Shown piece by piece: positions 43,937 through 52,696 of a stretch of DNA of 64,000 bases. Every line of letters starts with the position of its first letter. Positions within the stretch are counted from its first letter, which is position 1. Source of the DNA: JBCBWG01 sp036804185 (GTDB lineage: Bacteria; Pseudomonadota; Alphaproteobacteria; Rhizobiales; Hyphomicrobiaceae); assembly GCA_050330095.1 (NCBI GenBank), contig JBHJOC010000034.1, forward strand, positions 1 through 64,000, given 5' to 3'. Below the pieces are notes generated by a model. That model was not told where the DNA came from and did not search any database. It saw nothing but the letters and a program-made list of their open reading frames with translations. The position numbers were made by a program, and so were the translations under genes.

Positions 43937-46309
43937 ATGCCGCGACGATCGACACGCAAGGCCCCAATGACCAGAGATCGCGGTGAACTGCCGACGCGCG
44001 ACCAGATTCTCGATTTCCTCGCCAGCCGTGACGACACTGTTGGAAAGCGCGAGATCGCCAAGGCGTTCGGGGTGCAGGGGGATCGGCGGGTTCTGCTGAA
44101 AGCCCTACTGGCCGAGATGGTGGAGGAGGGCTTGATCTCTGGCGGCAAGCGTGACCTTCGCCAGGCAGGGGCTCCAGGCAACGTGGCGGTGCTCGAGATC
44201 GTCGACCAGGATGGCGATGGCGAGTTGATCGCAGAGCCGATCCAGTGGGACACGCGAGACGGACCGCGGCCACGGGTCTGGATCTCGGCGCACCCGGGAG
44301 AGGAACTCACGCCTCCGGGACACGCACGCACAGGCAAGCGGAGCGATGCGGCCAGCACTGTCCAGACGATCGGCATGGGCGACCGCGTCCTTGCCCGGAT
44401 CAGCCGCAACGCCGACGCCCACAGCGCGCCGGGCGGAGCAGCATTCGTCGGCCGTCCGATCAAGCGGCTGCCGCGCGAGAAGGATCGACTGGTCGGAATT
44501 TACCGGCGGACGAATTCGGGCGGCGGTCTTGTCGCCTCGGTCGACCGCAAGTCGCAGACCGAGTGGGTCGTGCCGCGCGACGCGGCCGGCGACGCCAAGG
44601 ACGGCGACCTCGTGCGTTTCGATCTCGTCCGAAAGGGGCGCTTCCACACGCCACAAGCCCGGATCGTCGAGGTCCTCGGCAACCCCGCGGATCAGCGCCA
44701 GATCAGCCTGATCGCAGTGCACGCGCACGCCATCCCCGATGCCTTTCCGGAGAGCGTACTGGATGAACTCGCAACGCTGCCACCGCTCGACGAGCGCGGT
44801 CGCGTTGATCTCACGGATCTCGCGCTGGTTACGATCGACCCTGAAGATGCGCGCGACCACGATGACGCGGTTCATGCCAAGCGCGACGACGATCCCTCGA
44901 ACCCAGGTGGCTTTATCGTCACCGTGGCAATCGCCGACGTCTCGCACTACGTCCGGCCCGGGACCCGGCTCGACCGGGAGGCACGGCGTCGGGGAAACTC
45001 GTGCTATTTTCCGGACCGCGTCGTTCCCATGCTGCCGGAACGCATCTCCAACGACCTTTGCTCGCTGATCGAGGCCGAGACGCGCCCGACGCTCGCCGTC
45101 CGGATGACGTTCGATGCCCAGGGGCATAAGCGGCGCCATGCGTTCGTCCGCGGCCTGATGCGATCTGCCGCAAAGCTCACCTATGCGCAGGCGCAAGCTG
45201 CGTTTGAAGGGCGCCTCGATGCAAAGACCGCACCGATTGCTGAAACGGTGCTTGTGCCGCTGCTCGCGGCCTATCGCTGCCTTGCCGCTCAGCGCGACCG
45301 GCGTGGCCCGCTGGACCTCGATCTGCCAGAGCGCAGGATCCGGCTCGATGACACGGGTCGCGTGCGCGACGTTGTTGTGCCTGAGCGCCTCGAAGCCCAC
45401 CGGCTGATTGAAGAGTTCATGATCCAGGCCAATGTCGCAGCGGCAGAGGCACTCGAAGAGCGCAGGGCAGCGCTCGTCTACCGCGTGCACGACCAGCCGT
45501 CGCCTGAGAAACTGCAAGGGCTCAGAGAGTTTCTGGAGACGCTGAACCTTTCACTGCCTCAAGCCAACATTCTGCGTCCGCAACACATCAACGGGGTGCT
45601 GGCCCGGGCGCGCGAACTTCCCGTGCCACAGCTTGTCAGTGAAGTGGTTCTGAGAGCCCAAAGCCAAGCAGTCTACGATGTTAGCAACATCGGCCACTTC
45701 GGGCTCAACCTGAAGCGGTACGCACACTTCACCTCACCCATCAGACGTTATGCCGATCTTCTCGTGCATCGAGCCCTGATCGCGGCGTTGCGCCTTGGAC
45801 CTGACGGTGAGGTCAGCGCCGACGTCCAAAGCCTGAGGGAGACAGCGGAACACATCTCGATGACCGAGCGGCGCGCGATGGCCGCCGAGCGTGAGACCGT
45901 TGACCGGCTGATCGCCTCATTCCTTGCCGAGCGCGTGGGTGCGACGTTCTCCGCCCGCGTGTCGGGCGTCATCAAGTCGGGGGTGTTCGTCAGGCTCACC
46001 GAGACTGGCGCAGATGGCTTCATCCCAGCGAGCACGCTCGCGCCAGGGGAGTATTTTGAGCACATTGAAGCAAGCCATGCCATGGTGTCGCGGGAGACAG
46101 GACGTGGCTATCGGCTCGGCGATCCGGTCGACGTGCGACTGGCGGAAGCGATACCCATGCTTGGAATGTTGCGCTTCGAGATGTTGAGCGAAGGCGTAAA
46201 GCTCCCGCTTGTCCTCCAGAAGGGGTATCGCGGCCAAACACGCTTCGGGCGTGGGCAGCGCGGCGTGGGACACGGCGGCACCAGCCGGCCGCGCGGGCCC
46301 CGGCGGTAA
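43937..46309 (+). CDS. rnr: ribonuclease R
   Basis: A 790-aa RNB-family 3'-5' exoribonuclease that degrades structured RNA. An N-terminal winged helix (TRDQILDFLASRDDTVGKRE) precedes two cold-shock domains. The RNB catalytic cluster is IDPEDARDHDDAV with D301, D307, D309 and D310. NIGHFGLNLKRYAHFTSPIRRYADL is highly conserved. An S1 domain (about 690-775) and a basic tail close the protein. AAGGG lies before the ATG. It follows topA by 60 bases. Confidence 0.96.
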   Translation: MPRRSTRKAPMTRDRGELPTRDQILDFLASRDDTVGKREIAKAFGVQGDRRVLLKALLAEMVEEGLISGGKRDLRQAGAPGNVAVLEIVDQDGDGELIAEPIQWDTRDGPRPRVWISAHPGEELTPPGHARTGKRSDAASTVQTIGMGDRVLARISRNADAHSAPGGAAFVGRPIKRLPREKDRLVGIYRRTNSGGGLVASVDRKSQTEWVVPRDAAGDAKDGDLVRFDLVRKGRFHTPQARIVEVLGNPADQRQISLIAVHAHAIPDAFPESVLDELATLPPLDERGRVDLTDLALVTIDPEDARDHDDAVHAKRDDDPSNPGGFIVTVAIADVSHYVRPGTRLDREARRRGNSCYFPDRVVPMLPERISNDLCSLIEAETRPTLAVRMTFDAQGHKRRHAFVRGLMRSAAKLTYAQAQAAFEGRLDAKTAPIAETVLVPLLAAYRCLAAQRDRRGPLDLDLPERRIRLDDTGRVRDVVVPERLEAHRLIEEFMIQANVAAAEALEERRAALVYRVHDQPSPEKLQGLREFLETLNLSLPQANILRPQHINGVLARARELPVPQLVSEVVLRAQSQAVYDVSNIGHFGLNLKRYAHFTSPIRRYADLLVHRALIAALRLGPDGEVSADVQSLRETAEHISMTERRAMAAERETVDRLIASFLAERVGATFSARVSGVIKSGVFVRLTETGADGFIPASTLAPGEYFEHIEASHAMVSRETGRGYRLGDPVDVRLAEAIPMLGMLRFEMLSEGVKLPLVLQKGYRGQTRFGRGQRGVGHGGTSRPRGPRR

Positions 46310-46376
46310 GGTCTGCGGCGAAGGGCATGGAGTGCCGGGCTTGACGCATACCCCGGACGCGTGTGTCTCTCTCGCC

Positions 46377-46817
46377 ATGCCAATCATCATCGAAACGAGC
46401 GAAGCCACCAAGCACGCCGACGCGACCCGATCATGGACCGAGGCCATGGCGCGCGGTGCCCGGCTCACGTGCCCGGCATGCGGCCAGGGCGCTCTGATCC
46501 AGGGTTTCCTGACGGTCAACCCCGAGTGCCCGTCTTGTGGCGAAGAGTTGCACCACCATCGCGCTGACGACGCACCGCCCTATTTCACGATTTTCATCGT
46601 GGGGCACGTCGTACTGGCTGGTGTTCTGGCGCTCGAACAGACGTCGCCGCCACCAATCTGGGTCCACATGGTCATCTGGCTGCCGTTGACCGTGCTGCTC
46701 TGCGCACTCGTTCTACCCCGGATCAAGGGCGCGCTCATCGGGCTGCAGTGGGCACACAGGATGCACGGGTTCGGGGATTCCGCAGACGATCCGAGCGCAC
46801 CAGACACGCGGCCTTGA
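46377..46817 (+). CDS. DUF983 membrane protein
   Basis: A 146-aa protein from ATG 46377. A zinc-ribbon-like unit, CPACGQGALIQGF and CPSCGEEL (C32, C35, C51, C54), precedes two membrane helices near 70-87 and 95-115, then RIKGALIGLQWAHRMHG. That arrangement is DUF983, found between rnr and a NUDIX gene in many Hyphomicrobiales. The role is unknown. Confidence 0.92.
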   Translation: MPIIIETSEATKHADATRSWTEAMARGARLTCPACGQGALIQGFLTVNPECPSCGEELHHHRADDAPPYFTIFIVGHVVLAGVLALEQTSPPPIWVHMVIWLPLTVLLCALVLPRIKGALIGLQWAHRMHGFGDSADDPSAPDTRP

Positions 46818-46918
46818 CGTCGCGGCCACGACCGCAGTCATGCGACCCTGGTCGCTTGCTCGTCCGGCCCGCTTGACCGCGAGATCAGGCGCAAGGTGCG
46901 CAGATCAGAGGATCCGAG

Positions 46919-47692
46919 ATGACCGAGACTACTCCGATGCCCAAAGCTGCGCCCGTTTCGCCGCAGGAGCCGGTGGATGCCGCTTCGCTCGTGATCGTCG
47001 ACGATAGCGATCATGGTGAACTGAGAGTACTCATGGGGCAACGATCGGCGCGCCAGACGTTCATGCCTGACAGGTTCGTCTTTCCCGGTGGGCGGGTAGA
47101 GCCGGATGATCTCGCAGTTGCTTTCTGCCCCGAGGCTGATTTGGCGGCCATCGAACTGCGAAAGCTCCAGCTGCGGATGTTGGGCACCGCAAGCGATGTG
47201 CGTGCGCGGGCTCTTGGGCTCGCGAGTGTTCGTGAGTGCGCCGAGGAGGCCGGCGTGATCGTTGGATCATTGCTGCCGGCTGGCATGCCTCCGGAGAGTG
47301 GAGGCAGCAGCCCAGCGAGCACGCAGCCAGCGGCGTTCCAACCCAGTTGGTGTGCGGGCTACGCGCCACGCCTCGCGCCTCTCACCTATTTCGCGCGTGC
47401 CATCACACCGCCTGGTCGCACGCGACGGTTCGATACGCGGTTCTTTGCGTTACGACGTTGCGATATCGCTGCCGAGACGGGTTCCGACGACGGTGAATTG
47501 CGCAACCTGGATTGGTATGCGCTGTCGGCTATCGAGCGGTTGAACCTTGCGCCGATCACGCGTGCGATACTGCGCGAATTGCTTGATCGGCTGAATGCCG
47601 GCGCGCTTGAGCCATCTCGGCTGGCCGTGCCCTTCTATCACCAGGACGGCGACGCGTTCGTTCGTGAGCTCCTGGACATTGCGTCTGACTAG
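46919..47692 (+). CDS. NUDIX hydrolase
   Basis: A 257-aa NUDIX protein. The box is partly degenerate: RECAEEAG at 105-112 gives the REUXEE core, preceded by ARALGLASV without the usual glycine/glutamate positions. VLMGQRSARQTFMPDRFVFPGGRVE is a typical entry strand. A long insertion (LLPAGMPPESGGSSPAST) follows the box. The substrate, perhaps a CoA or nucleoside diphosphate derivative, is unknown. A C module begins about 3 bases after the stop. Confidence 0.88.
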   Translation: MTETTPMPKAAPVSPQEPVDAASLVIVDDSDHGELRVLMGQRSARQTFMPDRFVFPGGRVEPDDLAVAFCPEADLAAIELRKLQLRMLGTASDVRARALGLASVRECAEEAGVIVGSLLPAGMPPESGGSSPASTQPAAFQPSWCAGYAPRLAPLTYFARAITPPGRTRRFDTRFFALRRCDIAAETGSDDGELRNLDWYALSAIERLNLAPITRAILRELLDRLNAGALEPSRLAVPFYHQDGDAFVRELLDIASD

Positions 47693-47694
47693 TT

Positions 47695-47860
47695 GTGGTG
47701 CGTCACGCACGCTTGGTCCCCACCCTCGCCAGTCTTGCCTGCCAAGCGCTAGTGACGAAAACAGCACGAGAAACATGACGTTGCTCGTGTTCCCTCTGTC
47801 TCCGACACTTGCTCAATCGGGCGCTGCAAAGGAAACCAAGTGTCCGAGACGGAACACGAG
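47695..47860 (+). repeat. C module after the NUDIX gene
   Basis: First palindrome: GTCAC (47702-47706) and CGCTTGG pair with CCAAGCG (47742-47748) and GTGAC (47752-47756). Second: CTCGTGTTCC (47784-47793) pairs perfectly with GGAACACGAG (47851-47860), and GTCTCCGACACTTG (47798-47811) with CAAGTGTCCGAGAC (47837-47850), 13/14. It lies next to, not inside, the B-A repeat that follows. Confidence 0.8.
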
Positions 47861-48024
47861 GACCCGCTTTCCCTAGGTCGTCTGTCACCCTGGTCAAACG
47901 CCAAAACGAACGTCGGAATGCGAAGGGTACGAGCAACATATTGGATCTAGGACCGCTTTTCGATCAGAAGTCCCTGGACGGCGGGTATTGCGGATGGTGC
48001 AGCGACTTCTGATCGGTGGTACTC
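47861..48024. repeat. B-A palindromic repeat before rpmG
   Basis: Module B begins CCGCTTTCCCTAGGTCGT and closes ACGAACGTCGGAATGCGAAG. The spacer GGGTACGAGCAACATATTGG leads into module A, where GATCAGAAGTCCCTG (47962-47976) pairs with CAGCGACTTCTGATC (48000-48014), 14/15. Copies at 26.2, 32.1, 15.0 and 48.6 kb share this spacer in part. With the C module this fills most of the 458-base gap before rpmG. Confidence 0.82.
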
Positions 48025-48150
48025 GAGCACCGCGATCGCCGCAAAAATGGCAAACTCATTCCACGCTCGCGTGCTTGACACCGGGGCCGTTCGGCGTACG
48101 TTGCGCGACCAATCATCGACCCGTGCACCGATCTTTCAAGGCCCAATGAG

Positions 48151-48318
48151 ATGGCGAAGCCTGTTACCCAGAAGATCAAGCTCCTCTCGACTGCGGGAAC
48201 GGGGTACTTCTACGTCACGAAGAAGAATCCACGGAACCTGACAGAGAAGCTTTCCCTCAAGAAGTACGACCCAGTCGCGCGCAAGCACGTCGAATTCAAA
48301 GAATCCAAAATCAAATAG
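48151..48318 (+). CDS. rpmG: 50S ribosomal protein L33
   Basis: A 55-aa protein, MAKPVTQKIKLLSTAGTGYF then YVTKKNPRNLTEKLSLKKYD, a full match to alphaproteobacterial L33 without the zinc cysteines, so it is the zinc-independent form. It is part of the large ribosomal subunit. AATGAG lies directly before the ATG, with a possible weak ribosome binding site (CAAGG) at about 48138. Confidence 0.97.
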   Translation: MAKPVTQKIKLLSTAGTGYFYVTKKNPRNLTEKLSLKKYDPVARKHVEFKESKIK

Positions 48319-49218
48319 TCGACGCGCGCATTCGTAGATCACGAGCACAAGGAAATGGGTTTGGCCACCGACGCGTTGCGTTGGTGCTACCAATGCCATT
48401 GCTTATGCCGGCGTGAATTGTCCGACGGAGGGCCGATCGTTCGGGCCCTGCTGGCCGGTGCTGAGGTGGATCGAGGGACGCGACGGCACCAACGGCTCGA
48501 GCGCACCCTCCGATCCGCCGGAATGGCCAATGCGGGTCACAGATCGAATGAAATCGCTCTAGTGCCCGCTTTCGGTAGGTCGTCCGTCAGACTCGTCAGA
48601 CGAAGAAGCTCACTTACGAAAGCAAAGGGTACGAGCAACAGATTGGATCTCGTACCGCATCTCGATCAGAAGGCGCCAGAGGTCGCGAGAAAGCTCGGCA
48701 GCGGGGTAAGTTCCGAACTGACCGCGTCCTCTGGCTTGCGCAGCTTGGGACCAAAGAGGGCGTAGGTCCCAATGCCCGCACCGCTGACGTTGACCTGAGC
48801 CAACTTCAGCGAGCGTTCAGGTTTGACAGGAGATGCGGCGGACCTGACTTCACCTGAACACTTCCTGAACGACGCCTCAGAAGGCGCCGTTTGGCTCGAC
48901 ACTTGCGTCTTGTCTGCGAAAAGGCAAGCCCCCAACGCCACCTCGCATCGACTAACCTAAACGCCTAACGTCCTGCGATATCAGCGCGACAATCAGGCAG
49001 CTCACGGGCCGTATGGCGTCGCAGTTGGGACGGAACATTGTTCGTTATACGGCGACAGCCGAAACGAGAAGCCTGCCCTTCTCGTCAAGATCGCACAATG
49101 GAACGCATCGCGAGGCGTGATGGGTGTTGCGATTCCACCCCAAGCGGCACGCTACGATCCCTGAACGTTTCGCAGGGATTGCCACACTCCTATTGGCTTC
49201 GACCCCGACAAGTCCCGA
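48319..49218. other. 900-base gap between rpmG and pleD
   Basis: It contains the decayed repeat above, a hairpin TTGGGACC / GGTCCCAA (48745-48752 and 48765-48772) and GTTCAGGT / ACCTGAAC arms near 48815-48855. A minus-strand frame of 91 codons from a GTG at 48941 is possible but has no clear ribosome binding site or family. Otherwise I see nothing. Confidence 0.5.
48562..48680. repeat. B module with a truncated A module
   Basis: CCGCTTTCGGTAGGTCGT opens module B, which ends TACGAAAGCAAAGGGTACGA. The spacer GAGCAACAGATTGGATCTCG and CGTACCGC follow, then TCGATCAGAAGG, where similarity to module A stops. Only the left arm of A is present, so this copy looks decayed. Confidence 0.7.
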
Positions 49219-50592
49219 TCAGGCCGCGTCGGCCATGACGCGATTGCGGCCATCTCGCTTTGCTGCGTACAAGGCGTTGTCAGCGCGCTTGAACAAGGTG
49301 TCAGGCGTGTCGTTGACAAATTCCAGGATTGCGATCCCAACGCTCGTCGTCACGTCGATCTGCACATTGTCTGGAAGCGAGAATGGCTGTGCCGCGATGT
49401 TTTGTCGCAATCGTTCTGCAACAAGATATGCGTGCTGAAGATCTGTGTCAGGCATCACGAGGACAAATTCCTCGCCGCCGAAGCGACATGCCAGATCAAC
49501 GCCGCGGGTGTTGGCGCGGAAGCGCTCAGAGAACTCGATTAGCACCTGATCGCCAGCATCATGACCGTACGTATCGTTGATCTTCTTGAAGTAATCGATG
49601 TCAGCGACGATCATCGCCAGCTGGGAGTCGTCGGATAAGGCGCGATCGATGAGGGTCTTGAGGTGCATCTCAAGGTATCGGCGGTTGTGCAGACCCGTGA
49701 GCGGGTCGATCACGGAAGCCTCGACGCTCTGCACCAGACGGCTCCTAAGAAATGCGGTGTGGCGCTTGCGTCTAATCTGCGTTCGCACCCGAACGAGCAT
49801 TTCGTTCATGTCGATCGGCCGCATCAGATAGTCGTTGACGCCCAGATCGAGACCACGCAGCAGGCGCGCCTCATCGGTTGCATCGACCAGAATTATGATC
49901 GGCAGGTGTCGCAGACGCTCGATCGACCGGATCTGGCCACAGAGCCGCAAGCCATCGGCATCCTGCAAATTCAAGCTGACCAGAATGACATCGAATTCGT
50001 CGGGCCCCTGCAGGGTTTCGATCGCATCGCTGACATGACACTCGACGACGGACTGGTGCACGCGCAGCAGGGCATCGGCCATCCGCTTCGATGTCCGAGC
50101 CTGATCTTCGACAACCATGATCCGACCGTTGGTCCCGAGGGCTTCCTCGCTATCGAGGAGCCTTGGCTCGAGGCCGAGTTGGCCACTCGTCTCGGCGCGG
50201 AGCTTCATCTCGTCGTTGAGCAACTTCAAGCGAGCGAGATTTTTGACGCGCGTGATTAACGCGATGTCATCGACGGGCTTTGTCAGGAAGTCATCGGCGC
50301 CAGCCTCGAGGCCCTGCAGCTTGTCCTGCGGTTGGTCCAGCGCCGTGACCATGATCACGGGCACGTCTTCTGTCGACGGATCGGCTTTGAGCCGACGGCA
50401 GACCTCGAACCCGTCCATCCCGGGCATCATCACATCGAGGAGGACGACATCAACGCGCTCAACCGCACAAATGTCGAGGGCTTGCTGCCCGCTATAGGCG
50501 GCGATCGTTTCGAAGTACTCGGACTGCAACCGAGCCTCGAGCAGCTTCACGTTCGCCAGAAAATCGTCGACGACCAGAACGCGCGCAGTCAT
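49219..50592 (-). CDS. pleD: diguanylate cyclase response regulator PleD
   Basis: A 457-aa protein with two receiver domains and a GGDEF domain, which makes cyclic di-GMP when phosphorylated and drives polar development. Receiver 1 has phosphoacceptor D53 (LLDVMMPGMDG); receiver 2 (about 150-270) lacks that exact motif (VSLNLQDADGL). The active site is GGEEF at 372-376, and the feedback site RxxD is R363-D366. Divider divK lies 67 bases upstream on the same strand. Confidence 0.97.
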   Translation of the reverse strand: MTARVLVVDDFLANVKLLEARLQSEYFETIAAYSGQQALDICAVERVDVVLLDVMMPGMDGFEVCRRLKADPSTEDVPVIMVTALDQPQDKLQGLEAGADDFLTKPVDDIALITRVKNLARLKLLNDEMKLRAETSGQLGLEPRLLDSEEALGTNGRIMVVEDQARTSKRMADALLRVHQSVVECHVSDAIETLQGPDEFDVILVSLNLQDADGLRLCGQIRSIERLRHLPIIILVDATDEARLLRGLDLGVNDYLMRPIDMNEMLVRVRTQIRRKRHTAFLRSRLVQSVEASVIDPLTGLHNRRYLEMHLKTLIDRALSDDSQLAMIVADIDYFKKINDTYGHDAGDQVLIEFSERFRANTRGVDLACRFGGEEFVLVMPDTDLQHAYLVAERLRQNIAAQPFSLPDNVQIDVTTSVGIAILEFVNDTPDTLFKRADNALYAAKRDGRNRVMADAA

Positions 50593-50659
50593 GCTCGAAC
50601 CTCAACTCCCCGAACCAGCCGCGTCAAGCCTCGGGCACAGACGGCTGACAAACCCACCT

Positions 50660-51064
50660 TCACCGGCATGCAAGCGCCACCCGTGGCGCGGAAAACCTGC
50701 GGATTGTCTCGATGAAGCTTCCGATCGAGATCGGCTTGGAGATGTAGGCTTCGCACCCACCCTGACGGATACGTTCCTCGTCCCCCCGCATGGCGAATGC
50801 AGTGACTGCAACGACGGGGATGTCGCAAAGTTCGTCATCCTGCTTGAGCCAGCGCGTCACCTCGAGACCGGATACTTCTGGAAGCTGTATGTCCATCAGG
50901 ATCAGAGCCGGTTTGTGCTCGCGCGCAAGATCCACCGCGTCGACACCGTTTCGCGTCAGCACCGTCGAAAACCCATGCGCCTCGAGCAGGTCGTGAAAGA
51001 GCTTCATGTTAAGCTCGTTGTCTTCGACGATCAGCACGACCGGCCGTACTTGCTGTTGACCCAT
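50660..51064 (-). CDS. divK: single-domain response regulator DivK
   Basis: A 134-aa stand-alone receiver. ED (14-15), phosphoacceptor D58 in LILMDIQLPEVSG, T88-A89 and K110 in ISKPIS are in place. ELNMKLFHDLLEAHGFSTV and GCEAYISKPISIGSFIETIR match DivK closely. It relays signals between DivJ, PleC and DivL and so governs CtrA. Paired with pleD, as in Caulobacter and Hyphomicrobiales. Confidence 0.96.
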   Translation of the reverse strand: MGQQQVRPVVLIVEDNELNMKLFHDLLEAHGFSTVLTRNGVDAVDLAREHKPALILMDIQLPEVSGLEVTRWLKQDDELCDIPVVAVTAFAMRGDEERIRQGGCEAYISKPISIGSFIETIRRFSAPRVALACR

Positions 51065-51427
51065 GTCTGGTCTCCTGGCGCGTATCGACGATTGACGACG
51101 ATGCGGCTATCGCTCTGTCGGCGAACTGTTCCGGGTTGCATGCACCGATTCGAACCAATGGCCGAACCACACTTTGCGCGCTGTCTGGTCACCAACAGCT
51201 TAAGCTCGGCAGGTATTGCCAGCCGATCCGCCGGCCGCCCCTCAAACGCTGCGCGCGGCCACAATCCAGCGGACCACGGTGAGGGCCGCCCATGCGCCTT
51301 GCGATTTGTGACGTGGACGGATTGTTGGGGCGATCAGCGTTCAGTCTTCTTGGCCGCGTTTCGATTGGGCGCCGTCGGCAGCGACCCACCAATCGACAAC
51401 CGGCCCCTTGAAAGGTGTGCACGGACA
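51065..51427. other. 363-base divergent promoter region of divK and the DUF3572 gene
   Basis: It has one GATTC site at 51147-51151, a possible CcrM methylation target, and the palindrome AGCTTAAGCT near 51190. No gene is seen; open frames here lack support. Confidence 0.4.
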
Positions 51428-51703
51428 ATGATGCTTACGGAAGCCGAGACAATCGCGCTTAATGCTCTCGCATTCCTGTCGAGCGAGCCAGACCGGCTTC
51501 GCGCGCTCTGCGAGGCAACGGGTCTCAGTCCTCGCGATCTTGCTTCGCGGGCAACGGATCCGGAGGTCCTCGTCGGCGTGCTCGATGCAGTGCTGTCCGA
51601 CGACAGCACGCTGCTTGTGTTCTGTGCGGACTTTGGCCTCAATCCAGAGCGCGTTCTTCCCGCTCGATACATTCTCGAGGGGCCACAAGAGGAAGCGCCA
51701 TGA
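51428..51703 (+). CDS. DUF3572 protein
   Basis: A 91-aa protein. MMLTEAETIALNALAFLSSE, LCEATGLSPRDLASRATDPE and VLVFCADFGLNPERVLPAR-like segments (here LLVFCADFGLNPERVLPAR) match the DUF3572 family found beside divK in Hyphomicrobiales. It is helical and has no known role. Two start ATGs at 51428 and 51431 are possible. Its stop overlaps the ROK start as ATGA, so the two are translationally coupled. A frame open back to 50591 is antisense to divK. Confidence 0.9.
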   Translation: MMLTEAETIALNALAFLSSEPDRLRALCEATGLSPRDLASRATDPEVLVGVLDAVLSDDSTLLVFCADFGLNPERVLPARYILEGPQEEAP

Positions 51704-52656
51704 GCCTCCGGATCGGAGTTGATCTCGGCGGCACCAAGATCGCTGCCCGATGCCTGATGCCGACGGGGTTGTTTGGCCCGGAATTTCGGGTCCCAACACC
51801 ACGTCACGACTATGCTGCCACCATCAAGGCCATCGTCGAGCTCGTCGGCCAAGCCTCGCGCGTTTCTGTTGCGCCGGTTGAGCCTTACTCAGGTCGCGGC
51901 GCCAACCCTGGCGGCGGGTTCGGCGTACGTGTCGGCGTCGCGATCCCTGGATCCGAGGCTCCAGGTGGCGCACTGATCCAAAACGCGAATTCGACCTGGC
52001 TCAACGGTCGCCCTTTCCGAACCGACCTAGAGGCTGCGCTCGGGTTGCCTGTCAGGCTCGCCAACGACGCCGATTGCTTCGCCCTCTCGGAAGCAACGGA
52101 TGGTACCGCGCGCGGTGCCCGAACCATGGTTGGTCTGATCCTAGGGACGGGCTGCGGCGCTGGCATCGTGATCGAGGGCCGGCTGCTCAACGGGCCGCGC
52201 GGCACCGCGGGCGAATGGGGCCACACCCCGCTGCCGAACCCGACGGCCGACGAACAACCCGGCCCAATGTGCTGGTGTGGTCGTCGCGGCTGCCTCGAAA
52301 CTTGGATTGCCGGGCCAGCGATCGCCCGCGATCACGAACAAGTGACGGGCGAAAGCCGCGACGTGACGGAAATCGTCTCGGCCGCTGAAGCCCGCGATCC
52401 GGCAGCGCGGGCGACGCTCCACCGTCATCTGCACCGCACGGCGCGCGGCCTTGCGGTGCTGACCAACATTCTCGACCCCGACGTGATCGTCATTGGCGGT
52501 GGCCTCTCGAACCTTCCCGGATTCTGCGACAACCTCGCCACCGCAATCGTCCCCCACATCTTTGCGAACGACCAGCGCGTGCGCATCATCGGGCCAAAGT
52601 GGGGCGACGCCAGTGGCGCCCGTGGAGCGGCTTGGCTGTGGCCGACAGAGGGCTGA
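51700..52656 (+). CDS. ROK family sugar kinase
   Basis: A 318-aa kinase-fold protein. The phosphate loop is DLGGTKIAA (8-16), followed by NDADCFALSEA, LGTGCGAGIVI and EWGHTPL, and a zinc site CWCGRRGCLE with C191, C193 and C198. This is the ROK signature of N-acetylglucosamine, glucose or fructose kinases. The absence of a winged helix makes it a kinase, not a NagC-type repressor. The sugar is unknown. Confidence 0.92.
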   Translation: MSLRIGVDLGGTKIAARCLMPTGLFGPEFRVPTPRHDYAATIKAIVELVGQASRVSVAPVEPYSGRGANPGGGFGVRVGVAIPGSEAPGGALIQNANSTWLNGRPFRTDLEAALGLPVRLANDADCFALSEATDGTARGARTMVGLILGTGCGAGIVIEGRLLNGPRGTAGEWGHTPLPNPTADEQPGPMCWCGRRGCLETWIAGPAIARDHEQVTGESRDVTEIVSAAEARDPAARATLHRHLHRTARGLAVLTNILDPDVIVIGGGLSNLPGFCDNLATAIVPHIFANDQRVRIIGPKWGDASGARGAAWLWPTEG

Positions 52657-52696
52657 GCCCGCCACGCCCTTCATGCTCCTCCAAAAAGATTTCGCT

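Noticed and set aside
48666..48941. 91-codon minus-strand frame between rpmG and pleD
   Set aside because: GTG start without a clear ribosome binding site, no known domain, and overlap with a decayed repeat; not strong enough to list as a gene.
49219..50592. Plus-strand frames opposite pleD
   Set aside because: They are shadows of a clearly coding minus-strand gene.
51140..51175. GGTTCGAATCGG on the minus strand, resembling a tRNA T-arm
   Set aside because: The flanking bases do not pair as a T-stem, and no acceptor, D or anticodon arms can be drawn.
50591..51427. Long plus-strand frame reaching into DUF3572
   Set aside because: Its first 279 codons lie antisense to divK; only the last 92 match a family.
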